DNA of 64,000 nt, from the NCBI GenBank assembly GCA_026627065.1, contig JAPNUO010000005.1, positions 186,001-250,000 on the forward strand. The letters run 5' to 3'. Both the position numbers and the translations under genes were made by a program. Origin of the DNA: Bacillota bacterium. GTDB lineage: Bacteria > Bacillota > Sulfobacillia > Sulfobacillales > Sulfobacillaceae. This document shows positions 50,279-58,893 of the stretch, piece by piece (position 1 is the stretch's first letter; each line of letters starts with the position of its first letter). Below the pieces are notes generated by a model. It saw only the letters and a program-made list of their open reading frames with translations. It searched no databases and was not told the DNA's origin.

Positions 50279-50480
50279 CAATAAGTCCTCCTTGGTCTGG
50301 TGTCGGCTTTGCACCATCAACAGTACCAAAGGGGGATTTTTTTCCTCAACTGTCAACGTCCGCCAACATCACAACTCTACAGGACGCTTTTAACAGCAAC
50401 GGTCAATGATGGTGCGGGATCCGGCTTCTGACTCCTTCCGCACTTAACGAAATATGTATATTTCCATCCCCCCTCCCACG
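50279..50480 (-). ncRNA. Candidate bridge-RNA region of the second IS110 element
   Basis: About 200 bp of non-coding, AT-richer sequence upstream of the second IS110 gene, in the position where the family encodes its bridge RNA. I cannot see a strong fold by eye. Placed by position only. Confidence 0.25.
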
Positions 50481-50533
50481 TCGACAATACCCTATAGTAC
50501 GCTATGAACGAAGACGAAGAGGAGGAGACCAAG

Positions 50534-50740
50534 ATGCGATTCGTCGTCCGCCAGCAGGTTTGTGACATTAAGCCCAGTAAGGCCCTCCGTCAAACAGCCG
50601 GAGTCTCGCTGAGCCCGCGGGTTCGTTATACGGGGCATCTCCATAATCACTGGTTTCCCCCCACACAGGTCTTCTCGCTTGTTACGGAGGACCGTCCTGA
50701 GCCGGCCTTGACTACTCAAGATGCGTACCGTGCCATGTAG
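50534..50740 (+). CDS. Short hypothetical ORF
   Basis: 68 residues from ATG 50534, preceded by GAGGAGGAG (an upstream ATG at 50504 would translate that purine run as Glu repeats). Sequence MRFVVRQQVCDIKPSKALRQ and on, no domain recognised. It ends 54 bp before the ClC gene. Keeps a good ribosome binding site, otherwise unsupported. Confidence 0.3.
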   Translation: MRFVVRQQVCDIKPSKALRQTAGVSLSPRVRYTGHLHNHWFPPTQVFSLVTEDRPEPALTTQDAYRAM

Positions 50741-50793
50741 TGCTTTGGTTTCGCCCGGGGAAAAGCTTTGTCCCTGAAAGGGGAGAACCCATC

Positions 50794-52143
50794 ATGAAGA
50801 CCATCATTCGCCGCATTTGGGAGCCGTTTTTGATGGGGCGCCAACTGGTCTTGTGGCTGCTGTTGGGGACCGCCACGGGCGCGTTGGTCGGGGTGGTCGT
50901 CACCTACTTCTTGAAGTTGCTCTTTTTCTCTATCGCGTTGACGGCGTCTTGGCCGTTTTGGCTCACGGCGTTGACGCTGCCTCTCGGCGGTTTGGTCACG
51001 GGACTTCTCATTCACTACGGCGCCCCCAGCGCGGCTGGTCACGGCACCGAAGCCGTCATTCGTGCCGTCCACCGGGACGCCGGCCGGATTAACTGGAAGG
51101 TGGCGCCCGTTAAAGCTCTCGCCACCATTACCACCATTGCGCCGGGCGGATCAGCAGGTAAGGAAGGTCCGTCGGCACAAATTGGGGCGGCTGTAGCCTC
51201 AGCGGTTGCCGATCTGCTGCGGTTGTCGGCCGATCAACGCCGACGCATCGTCATCTGTGGCATTGGGGCCGGGTTTGCCACCGTTTTTGGCACGCCCGTG
51301 GCAGGCGCCATTTTAGGGATTGAGGTGCTCGCCATTGGTGACCTCTGGTACGACATGCTGTTGCCGTCATTTGCGGCTTCCGTTACCGCGTATGAAGTCG
51401 CGCAGGCGCTCGGCCTGACCTGGACTTATCCGCGGACGGCGGTTCCTCTCCCGTTGACGATGGGTCTCTTCGGCCGGTTGGTGGTTTGGGGAATGGTGGC
51501 CGGGTTAGTGGCGTATGTCCTCGTTCTGGCAATGGATGGTCTCCACCAATGGATGCACCGCTGGCGTACGACCTATCAGGTGTGGCCGCCGCTCTTCCCA
51601 CTGATGAGTGGGGTGGCGCTGGTCGTTGTGATGGCCTTTGTGGGTCGCGCCTATGGGGGATTGTCCCTGCCCCTCCTTACCCGTGCTTTGGCCGGGCATA
51701 CAGTGCCGACGTTGGCGTTCTGGTGGAAGCTTGTGACGGTCGCCATTACCTTGGGATTCGGCATGAGCGGGGGCATCATCACGCCGCTCTTCGTCATTGG
51801 CGCTACTTTGGGTTCGACCCTGGCGGGTCTGTTTCACCTTCCGCTAGCCATTGGCGCTGAATTGGGTATGGTTGCGGTGACGGCGGCCGGCACCAATGCT
51901 CCGATTGCGCTCATCATCATGGGCATGGAGCTCTTTGGAAGCCGGCTCGCCCCAGAATTTCTGATTGTCGCGGTACCCGCTTTTATCATGATTGGCAATC
52001 ATAGTGTCTATCCCAGCCAACAAGTGCGGTTGCAAAAATCTCCGTGGGTTCCCATTTCCGTCGGGCGCTCCTTGGAAGAGACCAGTGAGATCCCTCTCCA
52101 TCTCCCCCAGCGACGCCGCCCTCAGGCCGCCCGAGACGACTAA
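50794..52143 (+). CDS. ClC-family chloride channel / H+-Cl- exchanger
   Basis: 449 residues, about ten hydrophobic segments, no CBS domains. Selectivity-filter motifs: GGSAGKEGPSAQIGA (the gating Glu of GxEGP, with Lys instead of Arg before it) and SGGIITPLFVIGATLGS (GxFxP region, here GGIITP). ATG 50794 follows AAAGGGGAGA. Known roles of bacterial ClC proteins are chloride/proton exchange in acid resistance; the fluoride-specific branch would have Met or Thr near the Glu and often a fluoride riboswitch, neither of which I see. Confidence 0.9.
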   Translation: MKTIIRRIWEPFLMGRQLVLWLLLGTATGALVGVVVTYFLKLLFFSIALTASWPFWLTALTLPLGGLVTGLLIHYGAPSAAGHGTEAVIRAVHRDAGRINWKVAPVKALATITTIAPGGSAGKEGPSAQIGAAVASAVADLLRLSADQRRRIVICGIGAGFATVFGTPVAGAILGIEVLAIGDLWYDMLLPSFAASVTAYEVAQALGLTWTYPRTAVPLPLTMGLFGRLVVWGMVAGLVAYVLVLAMDGLHQWMHRWRTTYQVWPPLFPLMSGVALVVVMAFVGRAYGGLSLPLLTRALAGHTVPTLAFWWKLVTVAITLGFGMSGGIITPLFVIGATLGSTLAGLFHLPLAIGAELGMVAVTAAGTNAPIALIIMGMELFGSRLAPEFLIVAVPAFIMIGNHSVYPSQQVRLQKSPWVPISVGRSLEETSEIPLHLPQRRRPQAARDD

Positions 52144-52235
52144 CTCTACGAATTTGCCAACGCATGACACAGCCGTAGAAGATTCTTCCTCTGCTGTCGA
52201 GGTTCGGAGGCCATCATCCAGGGCCATGGGACCCC

Positions 52236-52388
52236 CCAGCGCTGGACCCCGGCCGTATTGAAGGCTATCGCACCAAAATCAAGAAGCTTAAACCGATCAG
52301 CTCGGGCTTCCGCAATCGGGACCGCTCTCGGCGAAAAATGTTTTTGGGCTTCCTGCCCCTGACAGCGATCCCACAATTATTGACGTAG
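52236..52388 (+). pseudogene. C-terminal remnant of an ISL3-type transposase
   Basis: One open stretch with PALDPGRIEGYRTKIKKLKP, then ISSGFRNRDRSRRKMFLGFL and PLTAIPQLLT, stopping at TAG 52386-52388. The EG.RTKIK.LK pattern is the end of ISL3/IS204-like transposases. No start and no catalytic domain. It ends 14 bp before the -35 of the rplM promoter. A related tail occurs at 43612-43690. Confidence 0.55.
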
Positions 52389-52401
52389 AGCCGTCGTTCT
52401 C

Positions 52402-52430
52402 TTGACATGAAACTGCTAAATGGCTAATAT
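52402..52430 (+). promoter_or_regulatory. Sigma-A promoter of rplM-rpsI
   Basis: TTGACA (52402-52407), 17-bp spacer, TAATAT (52425-52430). Very close to consensus. It makes rplM-rpsI independent of the truA operon, from which it is separated by the accessory block. Confidence 0.85.
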
Positions 52431-52440
52431 ACTCCTGTTT

Positions 52441-52470
52441 GGTTGTCGGACGGCGGGACCGACAGCGACC
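52441..52470 (+). promoter_or_regulatory. Leader hairpin before rplM (possible L13 leader)
   Basis: TGTCGG (52444-52449) pairs with CCGACA (52459-52464), nine-base loop; outer GGT/ACC may extend it. It sits between the start of transcription and the GAGGAGGGG binding site, as L13 leaders do in Bacillota. Identity not certain. Confidence 0.5.
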
Positions 52471-52488
52471 TGAGGAGGGGTATGACGG

Positions 52489-52923
52489 ATGTCCACCTAC
52501 ATGGCTCGTCCTGCTGAAGTGACGCGTAAGTGGTATGTGATTGACGCGGCAGGGCTGCCTTTAGGTCGAGTAGCGACGGCGGCGGCAACACTTCTGCGGG
52601 GCAAGCACAAGCCCATTTATACGCCGCACATTGACACGGGCGATTACGTGATCATCGTCAATGCGGAAAAGGTGATTTTAACGGGCCGGAAACTGGACCA
52701 AAAAATATATTTCCGGCATTCGGGCTATCCCGGCGGTGCCAAAAGAACGGTGTACCGGCAATTAATGTTGAAGAAACCGGATTTTGCGATGGAAAAGGCC
52801 ATTCGTGGCATGTTGCCGAAAAACCGCTTAGGACGCGCAATGTTTAAGAAACTCAAAGTTTACCGGGGCCCGGAGCATCCCCATGCAGCCCAGCAACCCG
52901 AGAAGTGGGAGGTTAAGAGGTAA
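52489..52923 (+). CDS. rplM: 50S ribosomal protein L13
   Basis: 144 residues. [58 protein letters not shown] and [23 protein letters not shown] 52489 is about 8 bases after GAGGAGGGG. An early 50S assembly protein. Its stop and the rpsI start share one base. Confidence 0.97.
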   Translation: MSTYMARPAEVTRKWYVIDAAGLPLGRVATAAATLLRGKHKPIYTPHIDTGDYVIIVNAEKVILTGRKLDQKIYFRHSGYPGGAKRTVYRQLMLKKPDFAMEKAIRGMLPKNRLGRAMFKKLKVYRGPEHPHAAQQPEKWEVKR

Positions 52924-53315
52924 TGGCGGTGGCGCAATTTTGGGGGACCGGCCGACGTAAGAATGCGGTGGCGCGCGTGCGACTGCTGCCAGGCAGCGGC
53001 CGGATCGTCATCAACGGCCGTGACTTCGAAGAGTATTTTCCCGTGTTAACCATGCGCACAGCGGTTCTCGCGCCGCTGAAGGCGACCGACGCCGAGGGCC
53101 GGTTTGACGTTTTGGTGCGCGTGGAGGGCGGAGGACTGTCGGGACAAGCGGGGGCGGTGCGCCACGGCATTGCACGGGCGCTTTTGGCCGTCGATCCCAA
53201 CTATCGTCCCACTTTAAAACAACGGGGATTTTTGACGCGAGATGCCCGTGTGAAAGAACGAAGAAAGTACGGGTTGAAAAAGGCTCGGAAGGCTCCGCAA
53301 TTTTCGAAGCGATAG
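52923..53315 (+). CDS. rpsI: 30S ribosomal protein S9
   Basis: 130 residues. [40 protein letters not shown] and the C-terminal [24 protein letters not shown] whose last Arg contacts P-site tRNA. ATG 52923 overlaps the rplM TAA. Followed by the bidirectional terminator. Confidence 0.97.
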   Translation: MAVAQFWGTGRRKNAVARVRLLPGSGRIVINGRDFEEYFPVLTMRTAVLAPLKATDAEGRFDVLVRVEGGGLSGQAGAVRHGIARALLAVDPNYRPTLKQRGFLTRDARVKERRKYGLKKARKAPQFSKR

Positions 53316-53321
53316 TGGGAC

Positions 53322-53347
53322 AAAAGCCCCTCACCCGGGGCTTTTTT
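53322..53347. terminator. Bidirectional intrinsic terminator
   Basis: AAAAGCCCC (53322-53330) with GGGGCTTTT (53337-53345), six-base loop, T run on one strand and A-derived T run on the other. It ends rpsI on the plus strand and the regulator gene on the minus strand, whose stop is at 53350. Confidence 0.85.
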
Positions 53348-53349
53348 GT

Positions 53350-54630
53350 TTATCGGGAAAAGCCGCTGAGAAAACGTGCCGAGGGTTCCTCGTGGGGCTC
53401 GCGTTCGAAGGCCAGGCGCCACAACGCGTCCAACGCTTGGGGGCGTCGGGCTTTGACGGCCAGTACGGCATGCTGGAGTTGAAGGTGGGGGTCTAAAGGT
53501 TGATAGCCCAAGGCGGCTTCGAGGTCTGCCAGGGCATCTTGGAGATGCGATTCGCGCGCGGCGCGTAACATCAGCGCCCAAGCCTTGGCGCGGTGAAAAA
53601 TGGGGTCGTCCAATTGACCCAGAGCCCATTCAATCGCTTCCGCGCTCCAATCCTCCGATGTTCGGAGCCGTGCCAGCTGGATCCCCGTTTCAATGGCCTC
53701 GGCCAGGCACTGCGGCGGCACGGGGCGCTGGAGCGACTCCGCCCTTAAGGCGCGGACCAACGTGAGCGCCTCGTCGAGCTGTCCGGTGCGTAAAAAGCAG
53801 CGGGCGACATCTACCGTGAGGCAATAACGAGCGTCGCCTGGCTTGACGTCGGCCAGGCGCTGAGCCGCCTTGCTGACCCAGGACTGGGCCTCCTCGGCGC
53901 GATCCAGGTGGCACAAGGCGACAGCGACCCGCACTTCGAGTTCGGCCGCCTCGCGGCCCTCGGGAGACGCTGCGGCATAGGCTTCCTGGTAGAGGGACAG
54001 CGCCGAGAACCACTCGTGGTGTTGAGCGCAAAAGTCTCCGTATTGAGAGAGCGCGCGAGCTAAAGGCTGGCGCAACTGGGCCTTCCGGGCAATATCCACG
54101 CTTTGATGAAAGTAGGCGACCGCCTCGTGAAAGAGGCCCTGGGCGGCGGTGACTTCGCCCAGCGCCAGCGCGATGTCGGCGACCACGGCAGGATCTTCTT
54201 GCGGACTCAAGCGGTCCAGCGCTGCCCGAAGATGTTCGCGCGCCTCGCTGTAGCGTTGCCGTGACATTTCCAGCCGACCCATCATACTTTGAATCTTGGC
54301 CAAGAGAATGTCGCTGCCCATGCGCTCGGCCAGGTGACGAGCTTCTTCGAGGCCCACAAGCGCTTCATCGAGTCGGTGGCTTAGCCACAGCGCTTCGGAG
54401 GCTTTCAGCAAGACCTCGACTGTTCGGGCTTCCTCGTCGTTGTCGAGGAAGTAGCCGATGGGTTTGTCAAGCCGCTTGGCGATGATTTCTAAAGCCTTGC
54501 GAGACGGACGAATGCGGCCTAGCTCAACTTGACTAACGTAGCTCTTAGTAAGTTCGTGACCCGCTAACTGTTCTTGAGTTAAGCCGAGTTTTTTGCGGGC
54601 GTCGCGAATCTTCTCTCCGACCACAGGCAT
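53350..54630 (-). CDS. XRE-type HTH regulator with TPR-like repeats
   Basis: About 426 residues from ATG 54630. N-terminal XRE helix-turn-helix (IRDARKKLGLTQEQLAGHEL and TKSYVSQVELGRIRPSRKAL, about 8-50), then roughly nine paired-helix repeats to the C-terminus (for example YSEAREHLRAALDRLSPQED; FHEAVAYFHQSVDIARKAQL), as in Rap/PlcR/Rgg-like regulators. Such proteins may bind short peptides, so a quorum-type ligand is possible but unproven. An alternative start is GTG 54624, better spaced from AGGAGG. It is divergent from the cca gene, 70 bp away, and could regulate it. Confidence 0.85.
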   Translation of the reverse strand: MPVVGEKIRDARKKLGLTQEQLAGHELTKSYVSQVELGRIRPSRKALEIIAKRLDKPIGYFLDNDEEARTVEVLLKASEALWLSHRLDEALVGLEEARHLAERMGSDILLAKIQSMMGRLEMSRQRYSEAREHLRAALDRLSPQEDPAVVADIALALGEVTAAQGLFHEAVAYFHQSVDIARKAQLRQPLARALSQYGDFCAQHHEWFSALSLYQEAYAAASPEGREAAELEVRVAVALCHLDRAEEAQSWVSKAAQRLADVKPGDARYCLTVDVARCFLRTGQLDEALTLVRALRAESLQRPVPPQCLAEAIETGIQLARLRTSEDWSAEAIEWALGQLDDPIFHRAKAWALMLRAARESHLQDALADLEAALGYQPLDPHLQLQHAVLAVKARRPQALDALWRLAFEREPHEEPSARFLSGFSR

Positions 54631-54699
54631 TCCTCCTAATAACAATGTATCATAAGTACAAAGTCATTTAACAGGCCAAAAGCTAGGTGGGACAGGGCG

Positions 54700-55884
54700 A
54701 TGAGCCAAAACGTGGTGAATCGAATTCGCCTCCTCGAAATCCCCGGAGAGGTGTGCCAGGTCATGGCGCGGATTCGAGAACAAGGCGGCCAAGTGTACGT
54801 TGTGGGGGGCTTGATCCGTGATTGGGTGTGGCATCCTGAGATGTCGCGTCCCGCCACGCTGGATTGGGACTTAGTCACTGACCTGCCTCCCGAACACTTG
54901 CGTAAGCTTACCGCAATGACGCATGCGGGAGAGCGCTTTGGCACCTACCGGTTTGGCCCCCATATTGAAGTGACGGTCATGCGGAGCGAAGCGAATTATG
55001 CGGATGGCCGGCATCCGAGCCAAGTGGCGTGGACGAACGATATTCATCAAGATCTGGCTCGCCGGGATTTTACGGTCAACGCTGTCGCCTACGATGGCGA
55101 GTCACTGTACGCGGCGGCAGGGGCGATAGAGGACTTGGCGGCGCGAAAGATCCGGGCGGTGGGCGATCCCCGGGTGCGTTTTCACGAAGATGCCTTGCGC
55201 ATTCTGAGAATGGCGAGATTAGCCGGGAACCACCAAGCGTCGATCGACGAAGAAACCCGGCACGCGGGGCGGAGTCAGGTCATGCTCACTCGCAGCGTGA
55301 GTCGGGAACGACGACTTCACGAAATGGTGCGATTTTTAGCGAGCCCACTGGACGACTGGCCGCTCTGGGATGATTTGGGGTTGGACGTGGCCTGGGAATG
55401 GCCGGAGGCTCCCCGGCCCGCTCCCCTCTGGAGGCTATTTGTCACAGCGCCGACCTCCCCGGCCGCGCGCCTGCTGGCCTATTTCTTGATGCGCTATCCG
55501 TGGCACGGCGCGGCGCTCCGAAGCTGGACGGAATCCTGGCCTCTCCCGCGGGCGTGGCGACTGGCCCTGGGCCATTTTGGCCGGGACGGTGAGCTCAATG
55601 TCAAGCAATGGTGCCGAATAGCGCGGTGGGAACGCCATCCCTACACCTGGCTCTATCGCGACTTGGCCCTAGCCGCCGGATGTACCGCCGAGGAGTTAAG
55701 TCCTCGCACGTTAGCCGTGACCGCAAGCGATCTTGGGGAGCGCTGGGCTATCCGAGGTCGGGCGGTCAAGGACGTGTTAGCGTATTTGCATGAGGCTGTC
55801 GAGCGCGACCCTCGACTCAACGAGCCGAAGAAGCTTGCGGCATTGATTCAAGATTGGCAAGCCAGGCATGAAAGGCAGTCCTAA
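54700..55884 (+). CDS. cca: CCA-adding tRNA nucleotidyltransferase (class II)
   Basis: 394 residues. Class II nucleotidyltransferase head: VYVVGGLIRDWVWHPEMSRP and TLDWDLVTDL, giving GG and the D-x-D metal site; ARRDFTVNAVAYDGESLYAA, RAVGDPRVRFHEDALRILRM and ARLA form the nucleobase-binding template region. The C-terminal half is helical and variable. It builds or repairs the 3' CCA end of tRNA; poly(A) polymerase is a sister function that cannot be excluded by motifs. Its end overlaps a possible upstream start of the next gene. Confidence 0.9.
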   Translation: MSQNVVNRIRLLEIPGEVCQVMARIREQGGQVYVVGGLIRDWVWHPEMSRPATLDWDLVTDLPPEHLRKLTAMTHAGERFGTYRFGPHIEVTVMRSEANYADGRHPSQVAWTNDIHQDLARRDFTVNAVAYDGESLYAAAGAIEDLAARKIRAVGDPRVRFHEDALRILRMARLAGNHQASIDEETRHAGRSQVMLTRSVSRERRLHEMVRFLASPLDDWPLWDDLGLDVAWEWPEAPRPAPLWRLFVTAPTSPAARLLAYFLMRYPWHGAALRSWTESWPLPRAWRLALGHFGRDGELNVKQWCRIARWERHPYTWLYRDLALAAGCTAEELSPRTLAVTASDLGERWAIRGRAVKDVLAYLHEAVERDPRLNEPKKLAALIQDWQARHERQS

Positions 55885-55912
55885 GACATACCCCTCAACC
55901 GGGGGAGATCTC

Positions 55913-56668
55913 ATGGCATGGTCAACGCGTGCGGGTTCGCGCTTCCTTGGGGCAATGGTCCTGGCTATTTTGGTGGGCAGCTTTTTGCTGGTAAGACCCG
56001 TTGGGGGGCAATCGGCTCATGAAGCGCCCTCAAGCCTTCCGCCCCTCATTGGCGACCTCTTGCGGGGACGCACCGTGATTCTTGACCCCGGTCACGGGGG
56101 CTTTGATCCGGGCGCCCGCGGGCAGCGAGCCACCGAGGCCGATATCAATCTCGCGGTGGCGCTAAAACTCCGAACATGGTTTCAAATGGCGGGGGCCCGT
56201 GTCCTCATGACCTGGGAAAGTCCGAAGGACATTGCGCCGGGGCGGAAATATCGCGTACGGGACCGGCTGTCCTGGATCAACCAACAAGGGGCGGACGTCC
56301 TGATTGATATTCACTGCAATTCCGGAGCCCCTTCCTATCGCGGGCCCCAAACCTTTTATTGGAACGGCGCCGCCAGCTACCATTTAGCGCAGGCGATTCA
56401 AGAAGAATTGCAATACTTTACGCACACCAAACGCGCGGTCAAGCGCATCGACCAATATGTGTTGCGCTACGCGCGCATGCCGGCTGTGAACGTCGAAATC
56501 GGGTTCATTACCAATTCCGATGAAGAACGTCGCCTGCTGGACAGCCGTTACCAAGAAGATTTGGCATGGTATATCTTCATCGGCACCGAGCGGTGGCTGT
56601 TAAAGGGCCGCTGGCCAGCTGAGCTTCTCGATGCCCCTCCACCGACGGACCTGTTGGTGCGCGACTGA
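55913..56668 (+). CDS. cwlD: N-acetylmuramoyl-L-alanine amidase, CwlD-like
   Basis: 251 residues from ATG 55913 behind GGGGGAGA; a GTG/ATG at 55868 would add 15 residues inside cca. Signal peptide or anchor (about 9-32: FLGAMVLAILVGSFLLVRPV). Amidase_3 domain: VILDPGHGGFDPGARG (zinc His), AGARVLMTWESPKD, VLIDIHCNSGAPSYRG (second zinc His), VNVEIGFITNSDEERRLL (third ligand region, catalytic Glu). In B. subtilis CwlD removes peptide side chains to make muramic-delta-lactam of the spore cortex and its gene follows rpsI, as here. Identification rests on length, motifs and context. Confidence 0.8.
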   Translation: MAWSTRAGSRFLGAMVLAILVGSFLLVRPVGGQSAHEAPSSLPPLIGDLLRGRTVILDPGHGGFDPGARGQRATEADINLAVALKLRTWFQMAGARVLMTWESPKDIAPGRKYRVRDRLSWINQQGADVLIDIHCNSGAPSYRGPQTFYWNGAASYHLAQAIQEELQYFTHTKRAVKRIDQYVLRYARMPAVNVEIGFITNSDEERRLLDSRYQEDLAWYIFIGTERWLLKGRWPAELLDAPPPTDLLVRD

Positions 56669-56730
56669 GCCCTCAGAGTCGGAAGTGTGCAATCGCCGTC
56701 CCTAGGATATGCTAAGACTGCTCAGGGCAA

Positions 56731-56765
56731 AGGGGCAGCCCCTACCGGGCGTCCTCCCTTATAAT
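56731..56765 (+). promoter_or_regulatory. Possible arginase promoter with hairpin
   Basis: Perfect TATAAT (56760-56765) 28 bp before the arginase ATG; the -35 area is poor. AGGGG-cag-CCCCT (56731-56743) upstream could be an activator site or the terminator hairpin of the amidase gene. Confidence 0.35.
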
Positions 56766-56792
56766 AAATTGAGAGTCGAAAAGGGGTGTCGC

Positions 56793-57692
56793 ATGACAGC
56801 CAAAGAGGTCTCTCTCGTGGGTGTGCCAATCGATTACGGAGCCGACCGCCGTGGCGTGGACATGGGTCCGAGCGCCATTCGTTATGCGGGCCTACACGAG
56901 ATTTTGCGGCAAGCGGGGCATACCGTGTACGACTGGGGCAATCTTCCCGTCCCCGTCCCGGAAAGTCGGGCGCCGCAAAATCCGCGGTTGAAGTACATGG
57001 ACGAGATTGTCAAAGTCAACCGCATTTTGGCCCGCACGGTAGAAAGGATGACGCGGGACGGTCAGTACCCGGTCGTGCTAGGCGGCGACCATTCGATAGC
57101 GATGGGGACCATCGCGGGGCTTTTGCGCGTGCGTCCGCGCCTCGGCGTGCTGTGGTTTGATGCCCACGGAGACTTTAACACCGAGGACACATCGCCGTCG
57201 GGGAATATCCACGGGATGCCCGTGGCGGTGGCCGTGGGGCGCAGCAAGACGCCGTTGTCGCTGCCTTTTAAAGGACACTTTTTGGACGAATCGAAAGTGG
57301 TGTACGTGGGGGTGCGCACGTTAGATCCCCTGGAGGCCGAGGCGTTGCGTCAGAGCCGGGTCACGGTCTTTTCCATGCATGAAATCGATCGTTACGGCAT
57401 GCGCGAAGTGATGGCCCGCGCGATGGAGATTGTGACCCAGGGGACCGACGGGGTTCACCTCAGCTTTGACATTGATGCCCTCGATCCGCTGTACGCGCCG
57501 GGATCGGGAACCCCGTACAGCGGCGGGCTCACTGACCGCGAGGCGCATCTGGCGTTGGAACTGTTGGCGGAAGCCGACGTGCTGACCTCCATGGAAATGG
57601 TCGAGGTCAATCCCATCTTGGACGAACACAACCGTACCGGCGAGTTGGCGGCCAGCCTCATTGCGTCGGCTTTAGGACACCGGATTATTTAA
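56793..57692 (+). CDS. rocF: Arginase
   Basis: 299 residues from ATG 56793 behind AAAAGGGGTG. Manganese ligands and substrate residues of the ureohydrolase fold: VVLGGDHSIAMGTIAG (His), FDAHGDFNTEDTSPSGNIHG MP (His and Asp pair plus the arginase-type loop), LSFDIDALDPLYAPGSGTP (two Asp), SMEMVEVNPILDEHNRTGEL. The SPSGNIHGMP loop favours arginase over agmatinase. It makes ornithine and urea from arginine. The M20 gene follows by 22 bp, so nitrogen metabolism genes may be co-transcribed. Confidence 0.93.
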   Translation: MTAKEVSLVGVPIDYGADRRGVDMGPSAIRYAGLHEILRQAGHTVYDWGNLPVPVPESRAPQNPRLKYMDEIVKVNRILARTVERMTRDGQYPVVLGGDHSIAMGTIAGLLRVRPRLGVLWFDAHGDFNTEDTSPSGNIHGMPVAVAVGRSKTPLSLPFKGHFLDESKVVYVGVRTLDPLEAEALRQSRVTVFSMHEIDRYGMREVMARAMEIVTQGTDGVHLSFDIDALDPLYAPGSGTPYSGGLTDREAHLALELLAEADVLTSMEMVEVNPILDEHNRTGELAASLIASALGHRII

Positions 57693-57714
57693 TTTAAGGG
57701 GAAAGGAACAACGT

Positions 57715-58869
57715 GTGTCGGAACAAGGGAATGGAAACGGGGGAATGGACATGGCATGGAGCGACGATGTGGTGACGTACCGGCGCGCGTTGCACCGGAT
57801 ACCGGAATTGGCGTTTCAGGAAGAAGCCACGCGCGATTACCTGGAGGAGCATTTGACGGGGTTAGGCTTGGCTCCGCGGCGGGCCGGAGGCACGGGGCTG
57901 GTGGTGGACATCGCGGGTCAGCGCCCCGGCCCTTGCCTTGCCATTCGCGCAGATATGGATGGATTGCCGTTGACGGAGGAGACTGGGCTGAACTTCGCGT
58001 CGGAACACCCGGGCATCATGCATGCGTGCGGCCACGACGGCCATATGGCCATTGTTTTGGCGCTGGCCGACCGTTTGGTCGCGGAGCCTATGTTTTCCGG
58101 CACGGTGCGCCTCATCTTTCAGCCGGCCGAGGAGCGCCCGCCAGGGGGAGCCCAGCGCCTCATCGCCGAGGGGGCGTTGGACGGGGTGGATGAGATTTAC
58201 GGGCTGCACCTCTGGGCCGATTTTCCGGTAGGGGTCGCAGGCATCAAAGAAGGGGCAATGATGGCCAATGCGGACCAGTTTACCGTCCGCATTCAGGGAA
58301 AAGGGGGACACGGCTCGCAGCCCGAGGCGACGCAGGATGCGGTGCTCATCGCCGCGCAAACGGTCGTCAACCTGCAGACGGTAGTGTCCCGCCGGGTGCC
58401 GCCGCTGGAGCCGGCCGTAGTGAGCTGCGGCACCATTCACGGCGGCCAAACGTTTAACATTATCGCCGAAACCGCGGAAATCACGGGTACCGTGCGCACG
58501 CTTTCCATGGACACGCAACGGCTGATTGAGGAGGAAATTCGCCGCATTGCTCAGGGAACCGCTGCCCTGTACGGAGCGCAGGCGGAGTTGATCTATGACA
58601 AGGGATATCCGGCCGTGTTGAACCATGAGCGGGCGGTGGCGATATGGAAAGAGAGGCTCCGCGGTTTGGTGGAGGTTATCCGTCCGCAACCCAGCATGGG
58701 CGGCGAAGATTTCGCCTACTACTTGCAACAGCGTCCAGGGGCCTTTTTGTTCCTTGGAGCCAAGCCCGGCCATGGTACAGCGTTTCCACATCACTCGCCA
58801 CATTTTGTGATTGATGAACGTGCGCTGCCGTTGGGGGTGGAGGTGTTTTATCGCCTCATTTGCGCGTGA
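57715..58869 (+). CDS. M20-family amidohydrolase (aminoacylase/hippurate-hydrolase type)
   Basis: 384 residues from GTG 57715 behind AAGGGGAAAGG. RRALHRIPELAFQEEATRDY, AIRADMDGLPLTEETGLNFA (Asp metal ligand), MHACGHDGHMAIVLALADRL (Cys/His ligands), IFQPAEERPPGGAQRLI (Glu), GLHLWADFPVG, GKGGHGSQPEATQDAV and PSMGGEDFAYYLQQRPGAF. It removes acyl groups from N-acylated amino acids; substrates such as N-acetyl-diaminopimelate or N-acyl-Cys are possible. Neighbour arginase and the Met-cycle enzyme suggest amino-acid salvage. ATG 57748 is an alternative start. Confidence 0.88.
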   Translation: MSEQGNGNGGMDMAWSDDVVTYRRALHRIPELAFQEEATRDYLEEHLTGLGLAPRRAGGTGLVVDIAGQRPGPCLAIRADMDGLPLTEETGLNFASEHPGIMHACGHDGHMAIVLALADRLVAEPMFSGTVRLIFQPAEERPPGGAQRLIAEGALDGVDEIYGLHLWADFPVGVAGIKEGAMMANADQFTVRIQGKGGHGSQPEATQDAVLIAAQTVVNLQTVVSRRVPPLEPAVVSCGTIHGGQTFNIIAETAEITGTVRTLSMDTQRLIEEEIRRIAQGTAALYGAQAELIYDKGYPAVLNHERAVAIWKERLRGLVEVIRPQPSMGGEDFAYYLQQRPGAFLFLGAKPGHGTAFPHHSPHFVIDERALPLGVEVFYRLICA

Positions 58870-58893
58870 CGGGGATGTTCCGGGCGCGACTTT

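Noticed and set aside
50440..50793. Fluoride riboswitch upstream of the ClC gene
   Set aside because: I looked for the conserved crcB-motif segments and did not find them; the ClC filter is also not the fluoride type.
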